Part shown: in pieces, positions 52,701 through 64,000 of the stretch
Position numbering within the stretch: position 1 is the stretch's first letter
How the letters are laid out: every line of letters begins with the position of its first letter
NCBI GenBank assembly: GCA_930367205.1
Contig: OV884015.1
Location: 434,001 to 498,000 of the forward strand
Reading direction: 5' to 3'
Source: Acanthosoma haemorrhoidale
Taxonomy: Eukaryota; Arthropoda; Insecta; Hemiptera; Acanthosomatidae
DNA length: 64,000 bases
Position numbers and translations under genes: made by a program
Notes under the pieces: generated by a model
What the model saw: the letters and a program-made list of their open reading frames with translations, nothing else
Databases searched by the model: none
Told to the model about the DNA's origin: nothing

Positions 52701-55700
52701 TATAATGAGTGCTAATGATACGGTACATTATCATATTCGACATCGTTTGATGTTATATTTACTCGTAATTTTAATCATACGATCGTATCACGTGAAACAA
52801 TGAGTGCTAATGATACACTATACAGTCATATTTAGCATCATTTGATGTTATATTCACTCGTGACTTCAATCATACGATAGTATCACGTGATATAATGAGT
52901 GCCAATGATGCGGTACACTATCATAATCGACATCATTTGATGTTATATTCACTTGTAACTTTAATCATACGATCGTATCACGTGAAACAATGAGTGCTAA
53001 TGAGACATTATACAATCATAATCGACATCATTTGATGTTAAATTCACTCGTAACTTTCATCATACGATCGTATCTCGTGATACAATGAGTGTCAATGCTA
53101 CACTATACAATCATATTTAGCATTATTTGATGTTATATTCACTCGTGACTTCAATCATACGATCACATCACATGATACAACAAGTGCTAATGATATGGTG
53201 CGCTATCATATACGACATCAATTGATATTATATTCACCTGTAACTTTAATCATACGATCGTATCACGTGAAACAATGAGTGCTAATGATACATTATACAA
53301 TCATATTCAACATCATTTGATGTTATATTCACTCGTGACTTGAATCATACGATCGTATCTCGTGATACAATGAGTGTCAATGCTACACTATACAATCATA
53401 TTTAGCATTATTTGATGTTATATTCACTCGTGACTTCAATCATACGATAGTATCACGTGATATAATGAGTGCCAATGATGCGGTACACTATTATAATCGA
53501 CATCATTTGATGTTATATTCACTTGTAACTTTAATCATACGATCGCATCACATGATACAATAAGTGCTAATGATATGGTGCACTATTATATTCAACATCA
53601 TTTATTAGTATCTCCAATCGTAACTTTAATCATACGATCGTATCACGTGAAACAATAAGTGCTAATGATACATTATACAATCCTATTCGACATCATTTGA
53701 TGTTATATTCACTCGTGACTTCAATCATACGATCGTATCTCGTGATACAATGAGTGTCAATGCTACACTATATAATCATATTTAGCATTTTTTGATGTTA
53801 TATTCACTCGTGACTTCAATCATACGATAGTATCACGTGATATAATGAGTGCCAATGATGCGGTACACTATCATAATTGACATCATTTGATGTTATATTC
53901 ACTCGTAACTTTCATCATACGATCGTATCACGTGATACAATGAGTGCTAATGATACGGTACATTATCATATTCGACATCATTCGATGTTATATTTACTCG
54001 TAATTTTAATCATACGATCATATCACGTGAAACAATGAGTGCTAATGATACATTATACAATTATATTCAACATCATTTGATGTTATATTCACTCGTGACT
54101 TCAATCATACGATAGTATCACGTGATATAATGAGTGCTAATGATACGGTACATTATCATATTCGACATCGTTTGATGTTATATTTACTCGTAATTTTAAT
54201 CATACGATCGTATCACGTGAAACAATGAGTGCTAATGATACACTATACAGTCATATTTAGCATCATTTGATGTTATATTCACTCGTGACTTTAATCATAC
54301 GATAGTATCACGTGATATAATGAGTGCCAATGATGCGGTACACTATCATAATCGACATCATTTGATGTTATATTCACTTGTAACTTTAATCATACGATCG
54401 TATCACGTGAAACAATGAGTGCTAATGAGACATTATACAATCATAATCGACATCATTTGATGTTAAATTCACTCGTAACTTTCATCATACGATCGTATCT
54501 CGTGATACAATGAGTGTCAATGCTACACTATACAATCATATTTAGCATTATTTGATGTTATATTCACTCGTGACTTCAATCATACGATCACATCACATGA
54601 TACAACAAGTGCTAATGATATGGTGCGCTATCATATACGACATCAATTGATATTATATTCACCTGTAACTTTAATCATACGATCGTATCACGTGAAACAA
54701 TGAGTGCTAATGATACATTATACAATCATATTCAACATCATTTGATGTTATATTCACTCGTGACTTGAATCATACGATCGTATCTCGTGATACAATGAGT
54801 GTCAATGCTACACTATACAATCATATTTAGCATTATTTGATGTTATATTCACTCGTGACTTCAATCATACGATAGTATCACGTGATATAATGAGTGCCAA
54901 TGATGCGGTACACTATTATAATCGACATCATTTGATGTTATATTCACTTGTAACTTTAATCATACGATCGCATCACATGATACAATAAGTGCTAATGATA
55001 TGGTGCACTATTATATTCAACATCATTTATTAGTATCTCCAATCGTAACTTTAATCATACGATCGTATCACGTGAAACAATAAGTGCTAATGGTACATTA
55101 TACAATCCTATTCGACATCATTTGATGTTATATTCACTCGTAACTTTCATCATACGATCGTATCACGTGATACAATGAGTGCTTATGATACGCAACACTA
55201 TCATAATTAACATCATTTGATATTATATTCACTCGTGACTTCAATCATACGATCGTATTACGTGATATAATGAGTGCCAATGATGTGGTACACTATCATA
55301 ATCGACATCATTTTATAGTATATTCACTCGTGACTTTAATCATACGATCGTATCTCGTGATACAATGAGTGTCAATGCTACACTATACAATCATATTTAG
55401 CATTATTTGATGTTATATTCACTCGTGACTTCAATCATACGATCGTATCACGTGATACAACGAGTGCTTATGATACGCAACACTATCATAATTGACATCA
55501 TTTGATATTATATTCACTCGTGACTTCAATCATACGATCGTATCACGTGATATAATGAGTGCCAATGCTACACTATACAATTATATTTAGCATTATTTGA
55601 TGTTATATTCACTCGTGACTTCAATCATACGATCACATCACATGATACAATAAGTGCTAATGATATGGTGCGCTATCATATACGACATCAATTGATATTA

Positions 55701-56021
55701 TATTCACCTCTAAGTTTAATCATACGATCGTATCACGTGAAACAATGAGTGCTAATGAGACATTATACAATCATATCCAACATCATTTGATGTTATATTT
55801 ACTCGTAACTTCAATCATACGATCGTATCACGTGATACAATGAGTGCCAATGATACAGTACACTGTCATAATCGACATTATTTAATAGTATATTCACTGT
55901 AACTTCAATCATACGATTGTATCACGTGATACAATAAGTGCAAATGATACGGCACACTATCATATTTGACATCATTTGATGTCATATCCACTCGTAACTT
56001 TGATCATACGATCGTATGATC
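49723..56021 (+). repeat. Satellite A block 17 (about 66.3 copies, 6.3 kb)
   Basis: Starts with the common entry series, then carries three consecutive 1425-bp (15-monomer) higher-order repeats at 50861-55135. The exit series has the private variant GATGTCATATCCACTCG at about 55979. The perfect palindrome is at 56002-56021. Confidence 0.95.
50861..55135 (+). repeat. 15-monomer (1425-bp) higher-order repeat of A, three copies
   Basis: Copies at 50861-52285, 52286-53710 and 53711-55135. The landmark TATAATCATATTTAGC recurs at 50921, 52346 and 53771, exactly 1425 bp apart each time. Each copy contains the single-base variant CATTCGATG and the CGATCATATCACG form. A partial, older copy with the same phase precedes it (landmark CATGATACAACAAG at 50321, 1425 bp before its partner at 51746). 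Confidence 0.92.
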
Positions 56022-56639
56022 TTGTACGTTAGCTCTTGCCCCTTTATGTTCTCCTGATACCAAAACAAAGAAAACATTTTAAAAAAGTTGAATTTTTACA
56101 AAAATGCGTATTTTATAGCTTGTACGTTAGCACCTGCCCCATTATGTTCTCCTGATACCAAAACAAGAAAAATGACGTCAAAAAGTCGAATTTTTACAAA
56201 AATGCGTATTTAGAGCTAGTACGTTAGCTCCTGTCCCATTATGTTCTCCTGATACCAAAACAAAGAAAATATCGTCTAAAATTCAAATTTTTACAAAAAT
56301 ACGTTTCTTGTAGCTGGAACGTTAGCTCCTGCTCTTTTATGTTCTCCTGATACGAAATCAAGGAAAATATCGTCAAAAACTCAAATTTTTACAAAAGTGC
56401 GTATTTCTTAGCTAGTACGTTAGCTCCTGCCTTATTATGTTCTCCTGATACCAAAACAAGGAAAATGTCATCAAAAAGTTAAATTTTTACATATAAGAGT
56501 ATTTTATAGCTGGTACGTTAGCTCCTGAACAATTATGATTTCCTCATACCAAAACAAGAAAAATATCGTCAAAAAGTAGAATTTTACAAAAATGCGTATT
56601 TCATAGCTGGTACGAAAATTCCTGCCCTATTATGTTAAC
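56022..56639 (+). repeat. Satellite B block 18 (about 6.3 copies, 618 bp)
   Basis: First of two apparently identical 618-bp B blocks in tandem (the second is at 57335). Both carry the private variant ATACGTTTCTTGTAGC where older relatives have ATACGTTTTTTGTAGC. Confidence 0.95.
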
Positions 56640-57334
56640 TCGTAGCTTTGATCATACGATCGTATCACGTGATACAATTAGTGCCAATGATGCGGTACAC
56701 TATCATAATTGACATCATTTGATGTTATATTCACTCGTAACTTTCATCATACGATCGTATCACGTGATACAATGAGTGCTAATGATACGGTACATTATCA
56801 TATTCGACATCATTTGATGTTATATTTACTCGTAATTTTAATCATACGATCGTATCACGTGAAACAATGAGTGCTAATGATACACTATACAGTCATATTT
56901 AGCATCATTTGATGTTATATTCACTCGTGACTTCAATCATACGATAGTATCACGTGATATAATGAGTGCCAATGATGCGGTACACTATCATAATCGACAT
57001 CATTTGATGTTATATTCACCTGTACCTTTAATCATACGATCGTATCACGTGAAACAATGAGTGCTAATGAGACATTATACAATCATAATCGACATCATTT
57101 GATGTTAAATTCACTCGTAACTTTCATCATACGATCGTATCTTGTGATACAATGAGTGTCAATGCTACACTATACAATCATATTTAGCATTATTTGATGT
57201 TATATTCACTCGTGACTTCAATCATACGATTGTATCACGTGATACAATAAGTGCAAATGATACGGCACACTATCATATTTGACATCATTTGATGTCATAT
57301 CCACTCGTAACTTTGATCATACGATCGTATGATC
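56640..57334 (+). repeat. Satellite A block 18 (7.3 copies, 695 bp)
   Basis: A short A block made by the 1313-bp tandem duplication. The entry series of six monomers runs to TTCAATCATACGAT and then joins the exit monomer (TGTATCACG, GTGCAAATGATACGG, GATGTCATATCCACTCG). The perfect palindrome is at 57315-57334. Confidence 0.95.
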
Positions 57335-57952
57335 TTGTACGTTAGCTCTTGCCCCTTTATGTTCTCCTGATACCAAAACAAAGAAAACATTTTAAAAAAG
57401 TTGAATTTTTACAAAAATGCGTATTTTATAGCTTGTACGTTAGCACCTGCCCCATTATGTTCTCCTGATACCAAAACAAGAAAAATGACGTCAAAAAGTC
57501 GAATTTTTACAAAAATGCGTATTTAGAGCTAGTACGTTAGCTCCTGTCCCATTATGTTCTCCTGATACCAAAACAAAGAAAATATCGTCTAAAATTCAAA
57601 TTTTTACAAAAATACGTTTCTTGTAGCTGGAACGTTAGCTCCTGCTCTTTTATGTTCTCCTGATACGAAATCAAGGAAAATATCGTCAAAAACTCAAATT
57701 TTTACAAAAGTGCGTATTTCTTAGCTAGTACGTTAGCTCCTGCCTTATTATGTTCTCCTGATACCAAAACAAGGAAAATGTCATCAAAAAGTTAAATTTT
57801 TACATATAAGAGTATTTTATAGCTGGTACGTTAGCTCCTGAACAATTATGATTTCCTCATACCAAAACAAGAAAAATATCGTCAAAAAGTAGAATTTTAC
57901 AAAAATGCGTATTTCATAGCTGGTACGAAAATTCCTGCCCTATTATGTTAAC
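57335..57952 (+). repeat. Satellite B block 19 (about 6.3 copies, 618 bp)
   Basis: Second copy of 56022-56639 at an offset of 1313. I saw no difference between the two on direct reading. Confidence 0.95.
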
Positions 57953-60900
57953 TCGTAGCTTTGATCATACGATCGTATCACGTGATACAATTAGTGCCAA
58001 TGATGCGGTACACTATCATAATTGACATCATTTGATGTTATATTCACTCGTAACTTTCATCATACGATCGTATCACGTGATACAATGAGTGCTAATGATA
58101 CGGTACATTATCATATTCGACATCATTTGATGTTATATTTACTCGTAATTTTAATCATACGATCGTATCACGTGAAACAATGAGTGCTAATGATACACTA
58201 TACAGTCATATTTAGCATCATTTGATGTTATATTCACTCGTGACTTCAATCATACGATAGTATCACGTGATATAATGAGTGCCAATGATGCGGTACACTA
58301 TCATAATCGACATCATTTGATGTTATATTCACCTGTACCTTTAATCATACGATCGTATCACGTGAAACAATGAGTGCTAATGAGACATTATACAATCATA
58401 ATCGACATCATTTGATGTTAAATTCACTCGTAACTTTCATCATACGATCGTATCTTGTGATACAATGAGTGTCAATGCTACACTATACAATCATATTTAG
58501 CATTATTTGATGTTATATTCACTCGTGACTTCAATCATACGATCACATCACATGATACAACAAGTGCTAATGATATGGTGCGCTATCATATACGACATCA
58601 ATTGATATTATATTCACCTGTAACTTTAATCATACGATCGTATCACGTGATATAATGAGTGCCAATGATGTGGTACACTATCATAATCGACATCATTTTA
58701 TAGTATATTCACTCGTGACTTCAATCATACGATCGTATCTCGTGATACAATGAGTGTCAATGCTACACTATACAATCATATTTAGCATTATTTGATGTTA
58801 TATTCACTCGTGACTTCAATCATACGATCGTATCACGTGATACAACGAGTGCTTATGATACGCAACACTATCATAATTGACATCATTTGATGTTATATTC
58901 ACTCGTAACTTTCATCATACGATCGTATCACGTGATACAAAGAGTGCTAATGATACGGTACATTATCATATTCGACATCATTTGATGTTATATTTACTCG
59001 TAATTTTAATCATACGATCGTATCACGTGAAACAATGAGTGCTAATGATACACTATACAGTCATATTTAGCATCATTTGATGTTATATTCACTCGTGACT
59101 TCAATCATACGATAGTATCACGTGATATAATGAGTGCCAATGATGCGGTACACTATCATAATCGACATCATTTGATGTTATATTCACCTGTACCTTTAAT
59201 CATACGATCGTATCACGTGAAACAATGAGTGCTAATGAGACATTATACAATCATAATCGACATCATTTGATGTTAAATTCACTCGTAACTTTCATCATAC
59301 GATCGTATCTCGTGATACAATGAGTGTCAATGCTACACTATACAATCATATTTAGCATTATTTGATGTTATATTCACTCGTGACTTCAATCATACGATCA
59401 CATCACATGATACAACAAGTGCTAATGATATGGTGCGCTATCATATACGACATCAATTGATATTATATTCACCTGTAACTTTAATCATACGATCGTATCA
59501 CGTGAAACAATGAGTGCTAATGATACATTATACAATCATATTCAACATCATTTGATGTTATATTCACTCGTGACTTCAATCATACGATCGTATCTCGTGA
59601 TACAATGAGTGTCAATGCTACACTATACAATCATATTTAGCATTTTTTGATGTTATATTCACTCGTGACTTCAATCATACGATAGTATCACGTGATATAA
59701 TGAGTGCCAATGATGCGGTACACTATTATAATCGACATCATTTGATGTTATATTCACTTGTAACTTTAATCATACGATCGCATCACATGATACAATAAGT
59801 GCTAATGATATGGTGCACTATTATATTCAACATCATTTATTAGTATCTCCAATCGTAACTTTAATCATACGATCGTATCACGTGAAACAATAAGTGCTAA
59901 TGATACATTATACAATCCTATTCGACATCATTTGATGTTATATTCACTCGTAACTTTCATCATACGATCGTATCACGTGAAACAATGAGTGCTAATGATA
60001 CACTATACAGTCATATTTAGCATCATTTGATGTTATATTCACTCGTGACTTCAATCATACGATAGTATCACGTGATATAATGAGTGCCAATGATGCGGTA
60101 CACTATCATAATCGACATCATTTGATGTTATATTCACCTGTACCTTTAATCATACGATCGTATCACGTGAAACAATGAGTGCTAATGAGACATTATACAA
60201 TCATAATCGACATCATTTGATGTTAAATTCACTCGTAACTTTCATCATACGATCGTATCTCGTGATACAATGAGTGTCAATGCTACACTATACAATCATA
60301 TTTAGCATTATTTGATGTTATATTCACTCGTGACTTCAATCATACGATCACATCACAAGATACAACAAGTGCTAATGATATGGTGCGCTATCATATACGA
60401 CATCAATTGATATTATATTCACCTGTAACTTTTATCATACGATCGTATCACGTGAAACAATGAGTGCTAATGATACATTATACAATCATATTCAACATCA
60501 TTTGATGTTATATTCACTCGTGACTTCAATCATACGATCGTATCTCGTGATACAATGAGTGTCAATGCTACACTATACAATCATATTTAGCATTATTTGA
60601 TGTTATATTCACTCGTGACTTCAATCATACGATAGTATCACGTGATATAATGAGTGCCAATGATGCGGTACACTATTATAATCGACATCATTTGATGTTA
60701 TATTCACTTGTAACTTTAATCATACGATCGCATCACATGATACAATAAGTGCTAATGATATGGTGCACTATTATATTCAACATCATTTATTAGTATCTCC
60801 AATCGTAACTTTAATCATACGATCGTATCACGTGAAACAATAAGTGCTAATGGTACATTATACAATCCTATTCGACATCATTTGATGTTATATTCACTCG

Positions 60901-63900
60901 TAACTTTCATCATACGATCGTATCACGTGATACAATGAGTGCTTATGATACGCAACACTATCATAATTAACATCATTTGATATTATATTCACTCGTGACT
61001 TCAATCATACGATCGTATTACGTGATATAATGAGTGCCAATGATGTGGTACACTATCATAATCGACATCATTTTATAGTATATTCACTCGTGACTTCAAT
61101 CATACGATCGTATCTCGTGATACAATGAGTGTCAATGCTACACTATACAATCATATTTAGCATTATTTGATGTTATATTCACTCGTGACTTCAATCATAC
61201 GATCGTATCACGTGATACAACGAGTGCTTATGATACGCAACACTATCATAATTGACATCATTTGATATTATATTCACTCGTGACTTCAATCATACGATCG
61301 TATCACGTGATATAATGAGTGCCAATGATGTGGTACACTATCATAATCGACATCATTTTATAGTATATTCACTCTTGACTTTAATCATACGATCGTATCT
61401 CGTGATACAATGAGTGTCAATGCTACACTATACAATTATATTTAGCATTATTTGATGTTATATTCACTCGTGACTTCAATTATACGATCACATCACATGA
61501 TACAATAAGTGCTAATGATATGGTGCGCTATCATATACGACATCAATTGATATTATATTCACCTCTAAGTTTAATCATACGATCGTATCACGTGAAACAA
61601 TGAGTGATAATGAGACATTATACAATCATATCCAACATCATTTGATGTTATATTTACTCGTAACTTCAATCATACGATCGTATCACGTGATACAATGAGT
61701 GCCAATGATACAGTACACTGTCATAATCGACATTATTTAATAGTATATTCACTGTAACTTCAATCATACGATTGTATCACGTGAAACAATAAGTGCTAAT
61801 GATACATTATACAATCCTATTCGACATCATTTGATGTTATATTCACTCGTAACTTTCATCATACGATCGTATCACGTGAAACAATGAGTGCTAATGATAC
61901 ACTATACAGTCATATTTAGCATCATTTGATGTTATATTCACTCGTGACTTCAATCATACGATAGTATCACGTGATATAATGAGTGCCAATGATGCGGTAC
62001 ACTATCATAATCGACATCATTTGATGTTATATTCACCTGTACCTTTAATCATACGATCGTATCACGTGAAACAATGAGTGCTAATGAGACATTATACAAT
62101 CATAATCGACATCATTTGATGTTAAATTCACTCGTAACTTTCATCATACGATCGTATCTCGTGATACAATGAGTGTCAATGCTACACTATACAATCATAT
62201 TTAGCATTATTTGATGTTATATTCACTCGTGACTTCAATCATACGATCACATCACAAGATACAACAAGTGCTAATGATATGGTGCGCTATCATATACGAC
62301 ATCAATTGATATTATATTCACCTGTAACTTTAATCATACGATCGTATCACGTGAAACAATGAGTGCTAATGATACATTATACAATCATATTCAACATCAT
62401 TTGATGTTATATTCACTCGTGACTTGAATCATACGATAGTATCACGTGATATAATGAGTGCCAATGATGCGGTACACTATTATAATCGACATCATTTGAT
62501 GTTATATTCACTTGTAACTTTAATCATACGATCGCATCACATGATACAATAAGTGCTAATGATATGGTGCACTATTATATTCAACATCATTTATTAGTAT
62601 CTCCAATCGTAACTTTAATCATACGATCGTATCACGTGAAACAATAAGTGCTAATGATACATTATACAATCCTATTCGACATCATTTGATGTTATATTCA
62701 CTCGTAACTTTCATCATACGATCGTATCACGTGATACAATGAGTGCTTATGATACGCAACACTATCATAATTAACATCATTTGATATTATATTCACTCGT
62801 GACTTCAATCATACGATCGTATCACGTGATATAATGAGTGCCAATGATGTGGTACACTATCATAATCGACATCATTTTATAGTATATTCACTCGTGACTT
62901 CAATCATACGATCGTATCTCGTGATACAATGAGTGTCAATGCTACACTATACAATCATATTTAGCATTATTTGATGTTATATTCACTCGTGACTTCAATC
63001 ATACGATCGTATCACGTGATACAACGAGTGCTTATGATACGCAACACTATCATAATTGACATCATTTGATATTATATTCACTCGTGACTTCAATCATACG
63101 ATCGTATCACGTGATATAATGAGTGCTAATGATACGGTACATTATCATATTCGACATCATTTGATGTTATATTTACTCGTAATTTTAATCATACGATCGT
63201 ATCACGTGAAACAATGAGTGCTAATGATACACTATACAGTCATATTTAGCATCATTTGATGTTATATTCACTCGTGACTTCAATCATACGATAGTATCAC
63301 GTGATATAATGAGTGCCAATGATGCGGTACACTATCATAATCGACATCATTTGATGTTATATTCACCTGTACCTTTAATCATACGATCGTATCACGTGAA
63401 ACAATGAGTGCTAATGAGACATTATACAATCATAATCGACAGCATTTGATGTTAAATTCACTCGTAACTTTCATCATACGATCGTATCTCGTGATACAAT
63501 GAGTGTCAATGCTACACTATACAATCATATTTAGCATTATTTGATGTTATATTCACTCGTGACTTCAATCATACGATCACATCACATGATACAACAAGTG
63601 CTAATGATATGGTGCGCTATCATATACGACATCAATTGATATTATATTCACCTGTAACTTTAATCATACGATCGTATCACGTGAAACAATGAGTGCTAAT
63701 GATACATTATACAATCATATTCAACATCATTTGATGTTATATTCACTCGTGACTTCAATCATACGATCGTATCTCGTGATACAATGAGTGTCAATGCTAC
63801 ACTATACAATCATATTTAGCATTATTTGATGTTATATTCACTCGTGACTTCAATCATACGATAGTATCACGTGATATAATGAGTGCCAATGATGCGGTAC

Positions 63901-64000
63901 ACTATTATAATCGACATCATTTGATGTTATATTCACTTGTAACTTTAATCATACGATCGCATCACATGATACAATAAGTGCTAATGATATGGTGCACTAT
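57953..64000 (+). repeat. Satellite A block 19 (at least 63 copies), cut by window end
   Basis: Begins with the same entry series as block 18 and then continues as A to the end of the window with no B. Landmark copies with CATCACATGATACAACAAG or CATCACAAGATACAACAAG fall at about 58546, 59401, 60351, 62250 and 63580. Their spacings (855, 950, 1899 and 1330 bp) are multiples of 95 apart from one base, which shows reshuffling in whole monomers. A partial exit series at about 61720-61790 has no B behind it. Confidence 0.95.

Larger units (their letters stand above)
55918..58543 (+). repeat. 1313-bp A+B tandem duplication, apparently identical copies
   Basis: Copy 1 is 55918-57230 and copy 2 is 57231-58543. 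Each contains one exit monomer, a 618-bp B block and six entry A monomers. Private variants ATCCACTCG, ACGTTTCTTG and TATCTTGTGATAC occur in both. The breakpoint lies in the shared stretch TTCAATCATACGAT, as expected for unequal exchange between two A monomers. Confidence 0.92.

Noticed and set aside
2793..57334. Palindromes as rho-independent terminators or bacterial operators
   Set aside because: No gene or T-run is associated with them, and the array context is that of eukaryotic satellite DNA.
241..64000. CRISPR-like array
   Set aside because: Regular spacing is due to head-to-tail monomers with no unique spacers. The parts between conserved motifs are themselves repeated subtypes.
241..64000. 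CENP-B box in either satellite
   Set aside because: I looked for TTCG followed by A and CGGG at the required spacing on both strands of typical A and B monomers. No CGGG core is present.
241..64000. Budding-yeast type point centromere, suggested by the CDEI-like ATCACGTG
   Set aside because: There is no CDEII-CDEIII arrangement next to it, and a point centromere is a single short element, not hundreds of tandem copies.
1..64000. Telomeric repeats (TTAGGG, TTAGG or TTTAGGG arrays)
   Set aside because: No such tandem arrays were seen. Isolated TTAGG in CTATTAGGTTAAC at some B ends is a single-base variant of TTATG.

Overview
The whole 64 kb window is tandemly repeated satellite DNA. I find no protein-coding gene, rRNA, tRNA, transposon, CRISPR array or unique sequence in it. 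Two head-to-tail satellite families with no evident similarity to each other fill the window: family A, with a 95-bp monomer (about 33% G+C in a typical copy, roughly 49.1 kb in 19 blocks), and family B, with a 98-bp monomer (about 36% G+C, roughly 14.9 kb in 19 blocks). Every monomer I read lies in the same orientation. The scale, the homogenisation and the layered higher-order repeats point to eukaryotic heterochromatin (centromeric, pericentromeric, subtelomeric or sex/B-chromosome). The lineage cannot be named from the sequence: I do not recognise either monomer, and no unique or telomeric sequence is present to anchor it.

The two families alternate in blocks, and the switch points are not random. 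In 16 of 19 B-to-A switches the B monomer ends at the same base (...TATGTTAAC) and A starts at TCGTAGCTT. In 17 of 18 A-to-B switches A ends in a GATCATACGATCGTATGATC-type sequence and B starts at TTGTACGTTAGC. Canonical A blocks are therefore n x 95 plus about 30 bp, and canonical B blocks are m x 98 plus about 20-30 bp. The pair of joints looks as if it was formed once and then copied with its surroundings, so the real amplifying unit is a composite A+B segment of about 1.1 to 9 kb.

Layout: 1-4504 holds small composites, including a 1400-bp tandem duplication. 4505-18217 has longer A blocks (with a 12-monomer, 1140-bp higher-order repeat) and the largest B block (5960-8626). 18288-38571 holds three related composites, each opened by the same miniature A block; the 8.4-kb A block at 24331-32715 contains a 2564-bp tandem duplication. 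38572-49722 carries two copies of a 4.7-4.8-kb A-B-A-B composite. 49723-64000 holds three copies of a 15-monomer, 1425-bp repeat, a seemingly exact 1313-bp A+B tandem duplication, and a long A block that runs off the window.

The typical A monomer carries two overlapping perfect palindromes, ATACGATCGTAT and GTATCACGTGATAC (the second holds the E-box CACGTG), plus the dyad ACATCATTTGATGT. Particular monomer subtypes lose one or both sites in a fixed way, so higher-order repeats carry site-plus/site-minus patterns. B monomers carry A/T tracts spaced roughly one helical turn apart. Short open frames of 62-92 codons are by-products of the repeats and are not annotated as genes. Repeat boundaries were placed by eye; copy numbers are lengths divided by monomer size. 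Recent duplications could in principle be assembly artefacts and need long-read confirmation.
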